From VBWE01 sp943372645 (GTDB lineage: Bacteria; Bacteroidota; Bacteroidia; Palsa-965), in NCBI GenBank assembly GCA_943372645.1, contig CALRZN010000003.1, positions 1-64,000 of the forward strand: DNA of 64,000 nt. The letters run 5' to 3'. Numbering within the stretch: the stretch's first letter is position 1; every line of letters begins with the position of its first letter. Under the pieces are notes generated by a model. That model was not told the DNA's origin and searched no databases. It saw only the letters and a program-made list of their open reading frames with translations. The translations under genes and the position numbers were made by a program. Shown piece by piece: positions 17,093 through 24,902 of this stretch.

Positions 17093-19447
17093 ATGAGCCG
17101 ATTGAACCGCAGCCGATTTTTATTTCTGCTGATGCTGTTTGCTTTTGCAGGCAGCCATGCACAGGACTTTAACAACTACCATCCCCTCAAATCAGCAGGC
17201 CACCTGCCCCGCGCATTTGTGGCACTTACGGCCGACAAGGTGCGTGCGGATGTGGAAGAAGCCCGCAAACGCGGGGAGTTTTCGAACAACAGCAACAGCG
17301 CGTTTTATACCGAAAGCCATTACGTGGTGGATCGCCTGCTGCAGAGCGGCAAAATACTCACCGGCGATCCGCTTACCAAATATGTAAACCGGGTGGCGGA
17401 TACACTGCTGAAAGACGATCCGAAACTGCGCGGGCAACTCCAGTTTTTTATTGTAAAATCGCCGTATGTAAATGCGTTTACGGTTTTTGATGGGTATATT
17501 TTCATCAATATCGGTTTGCTTGCGCAGCTGGAAAACGAAGCGCAGCTGGCGTACATTCTTTCGCACGAAATTATCCATTACCGGAATAAACATTCCATCA
17601 AAACGTTTCTCGAATACCTGAAAATTGACCGCAACTCCGGCGGTTCGTATCGCGACCAGATTGAAGACAAACTGGAATATTCGAAAGAGCAGGAGCACGA
17701 AGCCGATGAAGAAGGATTTGACCTGTATAAAAAATCAGGGTACGACATCGGCGCGGTAATGTCGGCGTTTGATGTGATGCAGTATTCGTACCTGCCGTTT
17801 GATGAAGTGGCTTTTGAGAAAACCTTTTTCGAAGACGAGAACCTGAAACTGCCGGAAGACTATTTTCTGAAAGAAACGAAATCCATTTCCAACGACGATA
17901 ATTTCGACGACAGCAAAAGCACACACCCGAATGTGCGTAAACGCAAACAGGCGCTGCTGCCGCGCGTAGAAGGTGCAGGCAGCGAAGGCGGTAAACGGAA
18001 GTTCATTGTTTCGGAAAGTGAGTTTAAACGCATCCAAACCATCTCCCGTTTTGAAATGTGCCGGCTCTACCTGCTTGGCCGTGAATACCCGGATGCGATT
18101 TATGCCTCATACCTGCTGCAGAAAAAATACCCGAACAGCCTGTACCTGAAAAAGAACACGGGCAAAGCGCTGTACAACGTGGCCGCATACTGGAGTTTTA
18201 TCCGAGACAAAAGCGATGCTGCGTACATTTTCCGCCGTTCGCAGCTGGGAAGCGATGGGGACGGGCGCTGGAGCACACCTGATTTTGATGAAGTGGAAGG
18301 CAGTTCACAGCAGGTATTTCACCTGTTGCGCAAACTCGACACCGACCAGGCTGCCGTGGTAGCGCTCAATTACAACTGGAAACTGCATAAGGAATATCCG
18401 AAAGACCAGGAAGTGGAACGGATGTGCGACAGCCTGTTTTATATCCTCGCCTATAAACACGAACTGACCCTTGATAATTTTTCGCGCAAAACCCGTGCGG
18501 AAATGATCCACGACAAAACGGTAAAAGATTCGCTGGCGAAAGTGGACGTGAAAAAAGATACGACAGTTGCCGAAAGCAAGTACGATAAAATCCGCAAGCA
18601 GCAGGAAGATAAAGCCGTTTCGGGCAATGATGAAAAGTTTATTTATTACGCCTTTGCGGCATTTATGAAAGACGAAGAGTTTCGCACGAAATACAGCGAA
18701 ATGGAGTCGGCCGCACAACGGCGCAGGGAAAAAGAAAAAGACGAGGACGAACGTCGCCGTACGTATTCCGGCAGCACCAGTTTCAAAGGCCTCGGCATTG
18801 AGAAACTGGTGGTGGTAGAGCCGTTTGTACTCGAAATCGATAACCGGAAACAGGATAGCAAAACACTATACCTCCCCAGTGAAAAAAACCAGGAAGAAAT
18901 TGTGCGCATCCTGCCAGAAGTTGCAAAATCGCGCGGGGTATCGGCAGCGGTAGTTGATCCGCAACACCTGGATACCGCGGATATCAATGCCTACAACAAC
19001 ATGAGTGATGTGAAGGAATGGATTACCGAACGCATGCGCCAGGGCGACCTTGTTATGCCCATGGTGTTGGGTGCTGATTCGGCGAAGGCACTCACCGAAA
19101 AATTTGGTACAAAATACTTCATGTGGACCGGCGTGGTGAATATCCGCGAACGGAAAAGGATTTTCTGGCCCGTTTTGTTTTTCGCAGGCGGCGGATTATT
19201 GCTAAATGCCGGTTTAAATAATTCAGATCCACGTGCCTCCGCCGGGGGGGCGTTGATGATGGCATTCGGCGGGTTCCGTTTAATCCGTTCGCCTTACCGC
19301 AACCTCTATTACACGATGGTATGTGATGTAGAAACCGGGAAGGTGGTTTACAGCATGTATGAAGAAAATTTCGGGCGGGCCACCGCGGCAAAAACGAAAT
19401 CGAAACTCGGTAAGGTATTTACCGATCTGAAAAAGAAACCGCTGTAA
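17093..19447 (+). CDS. M48-family zinc metallopeptidase, exported
   Basis: A 784-aa protein with signal peptide MSRLNRSRFLFLLMLFAFAGSHAQ. The N-terminal third is an M48 (Ste24/HtpX/BepA-like) domain with the zinc motif H-E-I-I-H at residues 158-162 and third ligand in E-H-E-A-D at 201-205. Periplasmic M48 enzymes of this type usually degrade misassembled outer-membrane proteins. A helical middle region follows, then a charged linker (K-E-K-D-E-D-E-R-R-R near 550). A conserved C-terminal domain has a hydrophobic segment near 690-730. It follows its pseudo-enzyme paralogue by 7 bp, surely in one operon. The long C-terminal extension is much larger than in BepA and unassigned. Confidence 0.88.
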   Translation: MSRLNRSRFLFLLMLFAFAGSHAQDFNNYHPLKSAGHLPRAFVALTADKVRADVEEARKRGEFSNNSNSAFYTESHYVVDRLLQSGKILTGDPLTKYVNRVADTLLKDDPKLRGQLQFFIVKSPYVNAFTVFDGYIFINIGLLAQLENEAQLAYILSHEIIHYRNKHSIKTFLEYLKIDRNSGGSYRDQIEDKLEYSKEQEHEADEEGFDLYKKSGYDIGAVMSAFDVMQYSYLPFDEVAFEKTFFEDENLKLPEDYFLKETKSISNDDNFDDSKSTHPNVRKRKQALLPRVEGAGSEGGKRKFIVSESEFKRIQTISRFEMCRLYLLGREYPDAIYASYLLQKKYPNSLYLKKNTGKALYNVAAYWSFIRDKSDAAYIFRRSQLGSDGDGRWSTPDFDEVEGSSQQVFHLLRKLDTDQAAVVALNYNWKLHKEYPKDQEVERMCDSLFYILAYKHELTLDNFSRKTRAEMIHDKTVKDSLAKVDVKKDTTVAESKYDKIRKQQEDKAVSGNDEKFIYYAFAAFMKDEEFRTKYSEMESAAQRRREKEKDEDERRRTYSGSTSFKGLGIEKLVVVEPFVLEIDNRKQDSKTLYLPSEKNQEEIVRILPEVAKSRGVSAAVVDPQHLDTADINAYNNMSDVKEWITERMRQGDLVMPMVLGADSAKALTEKFGTKYFMWTGVVNIRERKRIFWPVLFFAGGGLLLNAGLNNSDPRASAGGALMMAFGGFRLIRSPYRNLYYTMVCDVETGKVVYSMYEENFGRATAAKTKSKLGKVFTDLKKKPL

Positions 19448-19450
19448 AAG

Positions 19451-20479
19451 TTACGCCAGCTGCTGCAGTTCCGCAACCACGCGGGTAATCATTTCATCAT
19501 CCACATCGAGGTGTGTAACCATGCGCACCTGCTGTTTGCCGAATTCCACGGCGCGTATGTTTTTGTCCGCGAGTTTTTGCAGGAACTGCGCAACCGGCAT
19601 TTCATCGCGCAGCATAAAAATCACGATGTTGGTTTCTACCGGTAACACTTTTTCCACAAACGGCAGTTGTTCCAGGCATGCGCCCAGCGTACGTGCACGG
19701 CGGTGATCATCTTTTAAACGATGCACATTGTTTTCAAGCGCGTAAATGCCGGCCGCAGCCAGTATGCCTGCCTGGCGCATGCCTCCGCCCAGCACCTTGC
19801 GTACACGGCGCGCTTCGCGGATGAAGTCTTTATTGCCCAGCAGCACCGAACCCGCCGGTGCGCCAAGTCCTTTGGATAAACAAACGGAGATAGAATCAAA
19901 CAGTTTTCCAACTGCAGCAGGAGCATCTTTTGTTTCTTCCAGCGCATTAAATATCCGCGCACCATCGAGGTGAAATGATAAGCCATTGGTTTTACATATA
20001 TCATGCAGCTCCTGCATCTGCTGCAACGTGTAATACGAGCCGCCCGCTTTGTTGCCCGTGTTTTCAATGCTCACGAGGCGCGTACGCGTAAGCCAGTCGA
20101 AATTACCATTGATGTTTTCACGCACCTGCTGCGCGCTGATGCGGCCGCGGTCGCCGTGCAACAGTTTGGCCTGTACACCTGATGTGCGCGCGAGTCCGCC
20201 CCCTTCGTACAGGTAAATGTGCGAAGTAAGATCGCACAGCACTTCATCGCCGGGCTGCGTATGTACTTTAATCGCAACCTGGTTTGTCATCGTTCCCGAA
20301 GGGCAGAATAAACCGGCTTCCTGCCCGAAAAGTGCAGCCGTTTGCTGTTCCAGCGCATTCACAGTAGGATCTTCGCCGAACACATCATCGCCGGTGGCGG
20401 CCTGCATCATGGCCTGCAACATGGCCGGGGTGGGACGTGTAACGGTATCGCTCCGGAGATCAATCGTATTCATAGACAT
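19451..20479 (-). CDS. ltaE: Low-specificity L-threonine aldolase
   Basis: A 342-aa cytoplasmic PLP enzyme of fold type I that cleaves L-threonine/allo-threonine to glycine and acetaldehyde. Family signatures are I-D-L-R-S-D-T-V-T-R-P-T at the N-terminus, D-D-V-F-G-E-D-P near 31-38 and C-P-S-G-T-M-T-N near 59-66. H-L-D-G-A-R lies near 170-175, and the PLP lysine is K203 in C-L-S-K-G-L-G-A-P. Length is normal for the family. Two in-frame ATGs (20479, 20473) are both possible starts; the first is used. It is monocistronic and convergent with the M48 operon, with 3 bp between stops. Confidence 0.93.
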   Translation of the reverse strand: MSMNTIDLRSDTVTRPTPAMLQAMMQAATGDDVFGEDPTVNALEQQTAALFGQEAGLFCPSGTMTNQVAIKVHTQPGDEVLCDLTSHIYLYEGGGLARTSGVQAKLLHGDRGRISAQQVRENINGNFDWLTRTRLVSIENTGNKAGGSYYTLQQMQELHDICKTNGLSFHLDGARIFNALEETKDAPAAVGKLFDSISVCLSKGLGAPAGSVLLGNKDFIREARRVRKVLGGGMRQAGILAAAGIYALENNVHRLKDDHRRARTLGACLEQLPFVEKVLPVETNIVIFMLRDEMPVAQFLQKLADKNIRAVEFGKQQVRMVTHLDVDDEMITRVVAELQQLA

Positions 20480-20643
20480 CGTGTTTTTGCGGGAAGTGAA
20501 AGTAAGAAATTAAATGTAAACCCGGCTTTGCGTCAATCAGGATTGATCACACTATAATGCCATGGGGTGCTTCCTGTTTCCCCTTTTTGTGATACATTTA
20601 GCCTTCACCGGGAATAGATGTTCGCGGGAATAAAAACTGCTTT

Positions 20644-21783
20644 ATGAAAAAAATGTTTTTGTTTGTGGTGTGCTGTACCGCGGTCATCTCCGCACACGCA
20701 CAAAACCGCAATGCCACAGTAACAGCACTCAACAACTACGTGCTGTATGTGAATGCAAACAACACCGCGCTGTCACTTACATTAACATCGCTTGACCGGT
20801 ACAACGGCCTGTTTAATGATTATGTGCGGCTGAACCGGGAACTGGGCGGGGAAGCGTATGAAAAACCGAAAGCGAGTCCGTTTGTGGATGCCGATGTGTT
20901 TACGATGAATGACGACGATCCGGAAACGCTGTATAAAAAAGCGCTCAAAGGTTCGGCCGCATTGCCGCCTGCGGTGCATGATCCGCTGAATATAACCATG
21001 CAGCAGATGCGCGACTGCAGCCGCAAAATCGTGTTGCTGATTGACAGCATGAGCAACCTGTTTTCAGCCAAACCGATAGCCGTTACCAAAAATCCGGCAG
21101 TGCTGCCGTTTCGTTTGCTTGCAGAAGCGACCCGGCAGTTAGATCGTTCCAGGCAATTGCGTAATGATTTACTGGAGGGCATTTCGGCGCACTATAATAA
21201 AACGTGCAGCATTACTGCGGCAGAAGGCGATTATATTTTCTCGGCCGATTCATTGCGCCGGGGCTTGTATTATTGCCAGGTTATGATGAATCAGCTGCGG
21301 GAAAACAATACAAATCTGCTTGCTGATATTACTTCAGATATTGACTCGCTGTGTGCCCGCCTCGAACGCCAGGAACTCGTGCTGCTGAAAGGCATAAAAC
21401 CTTATGGCGACAGCAAACACTTTCCGAGTAAATCGAATTACAATGGCTTCGATCTGTATGCGAAGTATGAAGATATTATTGATCAGTTCCGGCTCATTTC
21501 CGCCCTCGGTAAAAAAATGCTGGCCGATAAATCAGACCTCGCACCTGCAGTGAAGTGTGCGAAGTACCATGCCGAATGTGTTTCCCGTTTTAACTCCACA
21601 CTCGGGGTGATCTATTACTATAACGAATACATGCTGCTGATTGGCGGCGGTAAAATGAAAATAAAAATGGACAACGGGCGCTACACTTACAAGGGCTGGG
21701 GCGACGAATCGAACCGCCTGCCGGTACGTACACAGCTTTACGGGATGAAGGAAACGCCGCGGTTTGCAATCACCGGTAATTAA
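20644..21783 (+). CDS. Exported protein of unknown function
   Basis: A 379-aa protein with a clean signal peptide (MKKMFLFVVCCTAVISAHA) at its first ATG. The mature part is mostly helical with several conserved-looking tryptophan-poor amphipathic stretches and six or so cysteines spread singly. No domain is recognised. It stands alone between the threonine aldolase (divergent) and an AT-rich promoter region. A weak TACATTTA box lies about 45 bp upstream. It is probably periplasmic. Confidence 0.7.
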   Translation: MKKMFLFVVCCTAVISAHAQNRNATVTALNNYVLYVNANNTALSLTLTSLDRYNGLFNDYVRLNRELGGEAYEKPKASPFVDADVFTMNDDDPETLYKKALKGSAALPPAVHDPLNITMQQMRDCSRKIVLLIDSMSNLFSAKPIAVTKNPAVLPFRLLAEATRQLDRSRQLRNDLLEGISAHYNKTCSITAAEGDYIFSADSLRRGLYYCQVMMNQLRENNTNLLADITSDIDSLCARLERQELVLLKGIKPYGDSKHFPSKSNYNGFDLYAKYEDIIDQFRLISALGKKMLADKSDLAPAVKCAKYHAECVSRFNSTLGVIYYYNEYMLLIGGGKMKIKMDNGRYTYKGWGDESNRLPVRTQLYGMKETPRFAITGN

Positions 21784-21894
21784 TCCGGGCTGTTTTGCCG
21801 TTTACGTAAACAGGTATGGGTGTGTTATGTGAAAATATAATTTTAAATATATTTTCTGTTTTGTTTTATTCATATAAATAAAACGTGAATAAAA

Positions 21895-21924
21895 TTTGAT
21901 TATATGCAAATAATATTACATTTG
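21895..21924 (+). promoter_or_regulatory. Bacteroidota promoter (TTTG-N18-TACATTTG)
   Basis: The -33 element TTTG is at 21895-21898 and the -7 element TACATTTG at 21917-21924, with 18 bp spacing, inside an AT-rich stretch. It is placed about 27 bp before the ATG at 21952, driving the small two-gene cassette. Confidence 0.7.
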
Positions 21925-21951
21925 CTTATAAACATAAAAACCAGACACATC

Positions 21952-22197
21952 ATGGCTAAGAAAATTGTAAAACGATCAAACAACATCTTTATCGCTGATC
22001 TTACCGGCGTTAAGTTTTCCCCTGCACAGCTCGAATCAATCGCTACGGGTATCCGGGAAGTGGTAATGCTTGAACTTGCCGGTCTTGATAATGGCGGCAT
22101 TGCGTCCATCAAACCGCCGCGCGATTGGGAAACAGAAGGTATTATTATCCGCCCGATTAAAGATATTGACGGTGTTGTAAATCCGCTCGGACGCTAA
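21952..22197 (+). CDS. Small unknown protein (81 aa), first gene of a two-gene cassette
   Basis: The start at 21952 (MAKKIVKRSNN) is chosen because the strong promoter at 21895-21924 would place transcription start after the earlier ATG in the longer frame. The 81-residue protein has a basic N-terminus, then F-I-A-D-L-T-G-V-K-F-S-P-A-Q-L, an L-A-G-L-D-N-G-G-I stretch and a short variable tail ending V-N-P-L-G-R. It has no signal peptide, membrane segment or cysteine. It is followed after 15 bp by a cysteine-rich protein. The layout faintly resembles a leader-like peptide plus processing protein, but no RiPP enzymes lie nearby. Function unknown. Confidence 0.7.
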   Translation: MAKKIVKRSNNIFIADLTGVKFSPAQLESIATGIREVVMLELAGLDNGGIASIKPPRDWETEGIIIRPIKDIDGVVNPLGR

Positions 22198-22212
22198 ACC
22201 GGACGGGCGCTT

Positions 22213-22623
22213 ATGGAAAACAAAAACACAGCAGAAGATCAACTCTGCCCGAGTTACATCAGTAAACCGGGCGCACAGTTGTTTGGCATTGTTGCCGACG
22301 GCCAGGTGCAGTACCTCGACGAGGTTATTGTAGTGGACAAAACCTTTACCGAAGCCGCCAAAAAAGGCCGTTCGCCCGAGAGCCGTTTCCGCTTTGCCGG
22401 AAAGTGCATCAAAGGAAGCTGTGCGCAATGGAACGACGGAAAAGGAATCTGCGGCCTTGCCGATAAACTGATTGACCGGATTGATGTGCCTCCAAAAGCC
22501 GAGCTGCAGCACTGCGCCATCCGCGAAAACTGCCGCTGGTTTTCTCAGCGCCAGGGCGCGGCATGTGCCATCTGTTCCGAAACGGTGCGTAACCTGGAAG
22601 AAGCGTTTCTCGCAGGGCAATAG
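22213..22623 (+). CDS. Cysteine-rich unknown protein, possibly metal or Fe-S binding
   Basis: 136 residues, without a signal peptide, with eight cysteines at 12, 65, 70, 80, 101, 107, 118 and 121. Seven fall in the C-terminal half in a CX4C-X9-C-X20-C-X5-C-X10-C-X2-C pattern. The motif C-A-I-R-E-N-C-R-W-F-S-Q-R-Q-G-A-A-C is distinctive. Clustered cysteines in a cytoplasmic protein suggest iron-sulfur or zinc binding. It is co-transcribed with the 81-aa gene 15 bp upstream and ends at a strong terminator (22642-22684), so the pair is a self-contained unit. I do not recognise the family. Confidence 0.75.
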   Translation: MENKNTAEDQLCPSYISKPGAQLFGIVADGQVQYLDEVIVVDKTFTEAAKKGRSPESRFRFAGKCIKGSCAQWNDGKGICGLADKLIDRIDVPPKAELQHCAIRENCRWFSQRQGAACAICSETVRNLEEAFLAGQ

Positions 22624-22641
22624 ATTTTTCATGCGCTTGAA

Positions 22642-22684
22642 AAACAAGGCAGTCTTCCTTGGCCAAAGGAAGGCTGCCTTGTTT
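22642..22684 (+). terminator. Strong intrinsic terminator
   Basis: A 19-bp near-perfect stem (22642-22660 and 22666-22684) closes the two-gene cassette, followed by a short T-rich tract. Confidence 0.85.
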
Positions 22685-22757
22685 GTTTTACTCCGTCGCG
22701 GAACACCAATCTGATTTTTATCATTCACCGGCAAAATTCTGTTTTCACAGAACACTG

Positions 22758-22765
22758 TATCTTTG
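22758..22765 (+). promoter_or_regulatory. Candidate -7 box TATCTTTG, predicting a leaderless mRNA
   Basis: A perfect TAnnTTTG only 4 nt before the GTG start at 22770; transcription would begin at or next to the start codon. Confidence 0.5.
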
Positions 22766-22769
22766 TGCC

Positions 22770-23732
22770 GTGAAACGGTTCCTGTTACTTTTTATTCCGG
22801 TTGCCGCCCTTGTGTTTGTGCTCGCCAGTGCCGACGGCGGGAAAAAACAGCGTACGCCCAAAACAGTAGAAGAGCTGGGTGAAAAACTGTTTTTCGATCC
22901 GATACTTTCGGAGAAAAAAACAATCAGCTGTGCATCGTGCCATAAACCGGAATTTGCGTTTGCAGATAACGTGGAATTCAGTTTCGGAACCGACTCGCAG
23001 CGCACCACGCGCAACACACCCTCGGCCATGAACCTGGGCGGGCACGAACCGTTTTTCCTCGATGGCCGTGCCGCCACGCTCGAAGCACAGGCGCTTGGTC
23101 CGATTGCCAACCCGGTAGAAATGAACCTGCCCGTTGATTCTGCCATCGCCCGCCTCAACCGCCATCCGCAATATGCCAAACTGTTCCGCAAACTGTTTCA
23201 TGAACCGGCAAACGCGGCCAACCTCGGCAAAGCGCTCGCCGCATTCGAACGCACACTGAATACGTCGGATACGCCATTCGACCGCTACATGGCCGGAGAC
23301 AGCAGCGCCATGAGTGCATCGGCCATCCGCGGCCGCCAGGTTTTTAATAACAAAGGCAAGTGTTTTGATTGCCACAAAGGCGTTGACTTTTCGCTCGATG
23401 AATTTAAAAACATCGGCCTCTACAACGATGTGGAACTGAACGATCCCGGCCGCTCGGAGTTCACAAAAAATAACGCGGATGCCGGAAAATTCAAAGTGCC
23501 CGGACTGCGCAACGTAGCCGTTACCGGGCCATACATGCACAACGGCATGTTTAAAACACTGCGCGATGTGATTATTTATTACAATACCCCCGGTGACTTT
23601 GTAACAGGCAGCATCGGAACCGATACGCTGGTGCGGCCTTTGAACTTAACGCCGCAGGAAATCAACGATCTCGAAGCGTTTCTTAATGCGCTTACGGATG
23701 ATCAGTTTACAAAACCAAAAAACAACCGATAA
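22770..23732 (+). CDS. Di-heme cytochrome-c peroxidase (MauG/CcpA family)
   Basis: A 320-aa exported enzyme. The GTG at 22770 is taken as start because an N-terminal signal/anchor helix (MKRFLLLFIPVAALVFVLAS) follows directly; the longer frame lacks one. Two heme motifs are visible, C-A-S-C-H (54-58) and C-F-D-C-H (198-202). Other family marks are F-F-D-P-x-L-S, R-N-T-P-S-A-M-N-L and F-K-V-P-G-L-R-N-V-A-V-T-G-P-Y-M-H-N-G. It reduces hydrogen peroxide in the periplasm using cytochrome electrons. Length is normal. It appears monocistronic. Confidence 0.93.
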   Translation: MKRFLLLFIPVAALVFVLASADGGKKQRTPKTVEELGEKLFFDPILSEKKTISCASCHKPEFAFADNVEFSFGTDSQRTTRNTPSAMNLGGHEPFFLDGRAATLEAQALGPIANPVEMNLPVDSAIARLNRHPQYAKLFRKLFHEPANAANLGKALAAFERTLNTSDTPFDRYMAGDSSAMSASAIRGRQVFNNKGKCFDCHKGVDFSLDEFKNIGLYNDVELNDPGRSEFTKNNADAGKFKVPGLRNVAVTGPYMHNGMFKTLRDVIIYYNTPGDFVTGSIGTDTLVRPLNLTPQEINDLEAFLNALTDDQFTKPKNNR

Positions 23733-23816
23733 CCCGGTAAATGTTTTTTATCCAGCCAAAGTGCCCTTTTTTACTTGAGATTAGCTGTTTATCGCAGGCG
23801 TTTAGTGCCGCGAAAA

Positions 23817-24230
23817 TTACCCGATCAACCCTTCCAGGTTTTTCTCAAACTTCGAACGTTTGGAAACGAGTTTGCTGAAAAACTCATCGTCGAATTTGCC
23901 CATGGCAATACGCGCTTTGGTAATCAGTTTATTGCCATCGGCCGACAGTGTGAGGGTAAGCGAACGTGAATCGTCTTTGTGCTGTTTGCGTACCACGAAC
24001 TTTTTGCTCACCAATGTGCGCAACACTTTCGAAGCCATCATCACATCCACGCCGGCATGCTGTGCGAGGCGCGCCTGCGAAAGCTTTCCGCCGCCTTCGG
24101 TGGCCACGGCTTCGAGCAGGAAATACTGCACCGGGGTAAGATCCAGTTCACTGAGAACTAATTTGGCCTGGCGCTGCCAGATGATGTTGGCCTGCCACAG
24201 CAGGTAGCCGGTTGTTTTGCCTTTGCTCAT
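23817..24230 (-). CDS. MarR-family transcriptional regulator
   Basis: A 137-aa protein with the MarR fold: an N-terminal dimerisation helix, then L-T-P-V-Q-Y-F-L-L-E-A-V. A recognition helix lies in V-D-V-M-M-A-S-K-V-L-R-T-L, and a wing carries the typical D-D-S-R-S-L. Such regulators usually repress nearby genes in response to phenolics or oxidants. It follows the 208-aa unknown gene by 40 bp on the same strand and has a TATATTTG box (24250-24257), so it may be autoregulated. The target is not evident. Confidence 0.9.
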   Translation of the reverse strand: MSKGKTTGYLLWQANIIWQRQAKLVLSELDLTPVQYFLLEAVATEGGGKLSQARLAQHAGVDVMMASKVLRTLVSKKFVVRKQHKDDSRSLTLTLSADGNKLITKARIAMGKFDDEFFSKLVSKRSKFEKNLEGLIG

Positions 24231-24249
24231 ATCGCGTGATGTTGGTAAA

Positions 24250-24257
24250 CAAATATA
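24250..24257 (-). promoter_or_regulatory. Candidate -7 box TATATTTG for the MarR gene
   Basis: A perfect minus-strand match, 19 nt before the ATG at 24230. No -33 TTG was identified. Confidence 0.4.
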
Positions 24258-24270
24258 GCAGAAAGAACCA

Positions 24271-24897
24271 TTACGCCTGCAGTGTGTTTTTTGCGGCGGC
24301 GGCCAGTTCCGTTTCTTTTTCCTGCAGCCAGTGCAGTTCGTGGCGCTGCGGGGTGAACTGCCAGCGCTCGGTAAACTGAAAGTGATCGAGATACATTTTT
24401 ACGTGTGCATGCGCGGGCAGGTGCTGTGCCAGTGTGCGCGCGGCATCCAGTCCCAGGAAACGTTCGGCAAGATACACCCCGAAATCGCTCCACGTAATGA
24501 TGAGCGAACCTTTTATGCCGCTGCGCAGAAACGGCCGCCACACAAAAGCCTCCAGTTTTTCATTGCCGAGTGGCGGAATGTCGCCGATGAGTTCGTCCAA
24601 CTGCGGACTGTTTTTCAGCCAGTCGTGCAGCGTGGGCACATGCCCGTCCAGGTCTTCGCGGCAGTGTGCAGCGGCAACATCACGCACCATGCATTGTTTG
24701 CCGTCGGTGTTGGTGAGGTATTCGCCAAACAGTTCAGCCGCCAGTTCAATGCCGTACAGGTTGTGAATGAGCATGCGGTGGCGCACATGGTAATTAAACA
24801 GTTTGGAACTGTCCATGAACGTATGAATAGCCTCATAATCCTGCGGCTGCCCGCCGAACTTGCGTTGTGATAACAGGCTGTGCTGGTAAACGTTCAT
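24271..24897 (-). CDS. Conserved hypothetical protein (DUF6915-like)
   Basis: A 208-aa cytoplasmic protein. The N-terminus Q-H-S-L-L-S-Q-R-K-F-G-G and the following D-Y..I-H-T-F-M-D-S-S-K and H-R-M-L-I-H-N pattern are histidine-rich. They remind me of DUF6915, a family of unknown function; this is recalled, not searched. The histidines could bind metal. The C-terminal half is helical. It starts 5 bp after the stop of the TPR glycosyltransferase-like gene, so the two are in one operon, with MarR after it. Confidence 0.65.
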   Translation of the reverse strand: MNVYQHSLLSQRKFGGQPQDYEAIHTFMDSSKLFNYHVRHRMLIHNLYGIELAAELFGEYLTNTDGKQCMVRDVAAAHCREDLDGHVPTLHDWLKNSPQLDELIGDIPPLGNEKLEAFVWRPFLRSGIKGSLIITWSDFGVYLAERFLGLDAARTLAQHLPAHAHVKMYLDHFQFTERWQFTPQRHELHWLQEKETELAAAAKNTLQA

Positions 24898-24902
24898 GGT
24901 GT

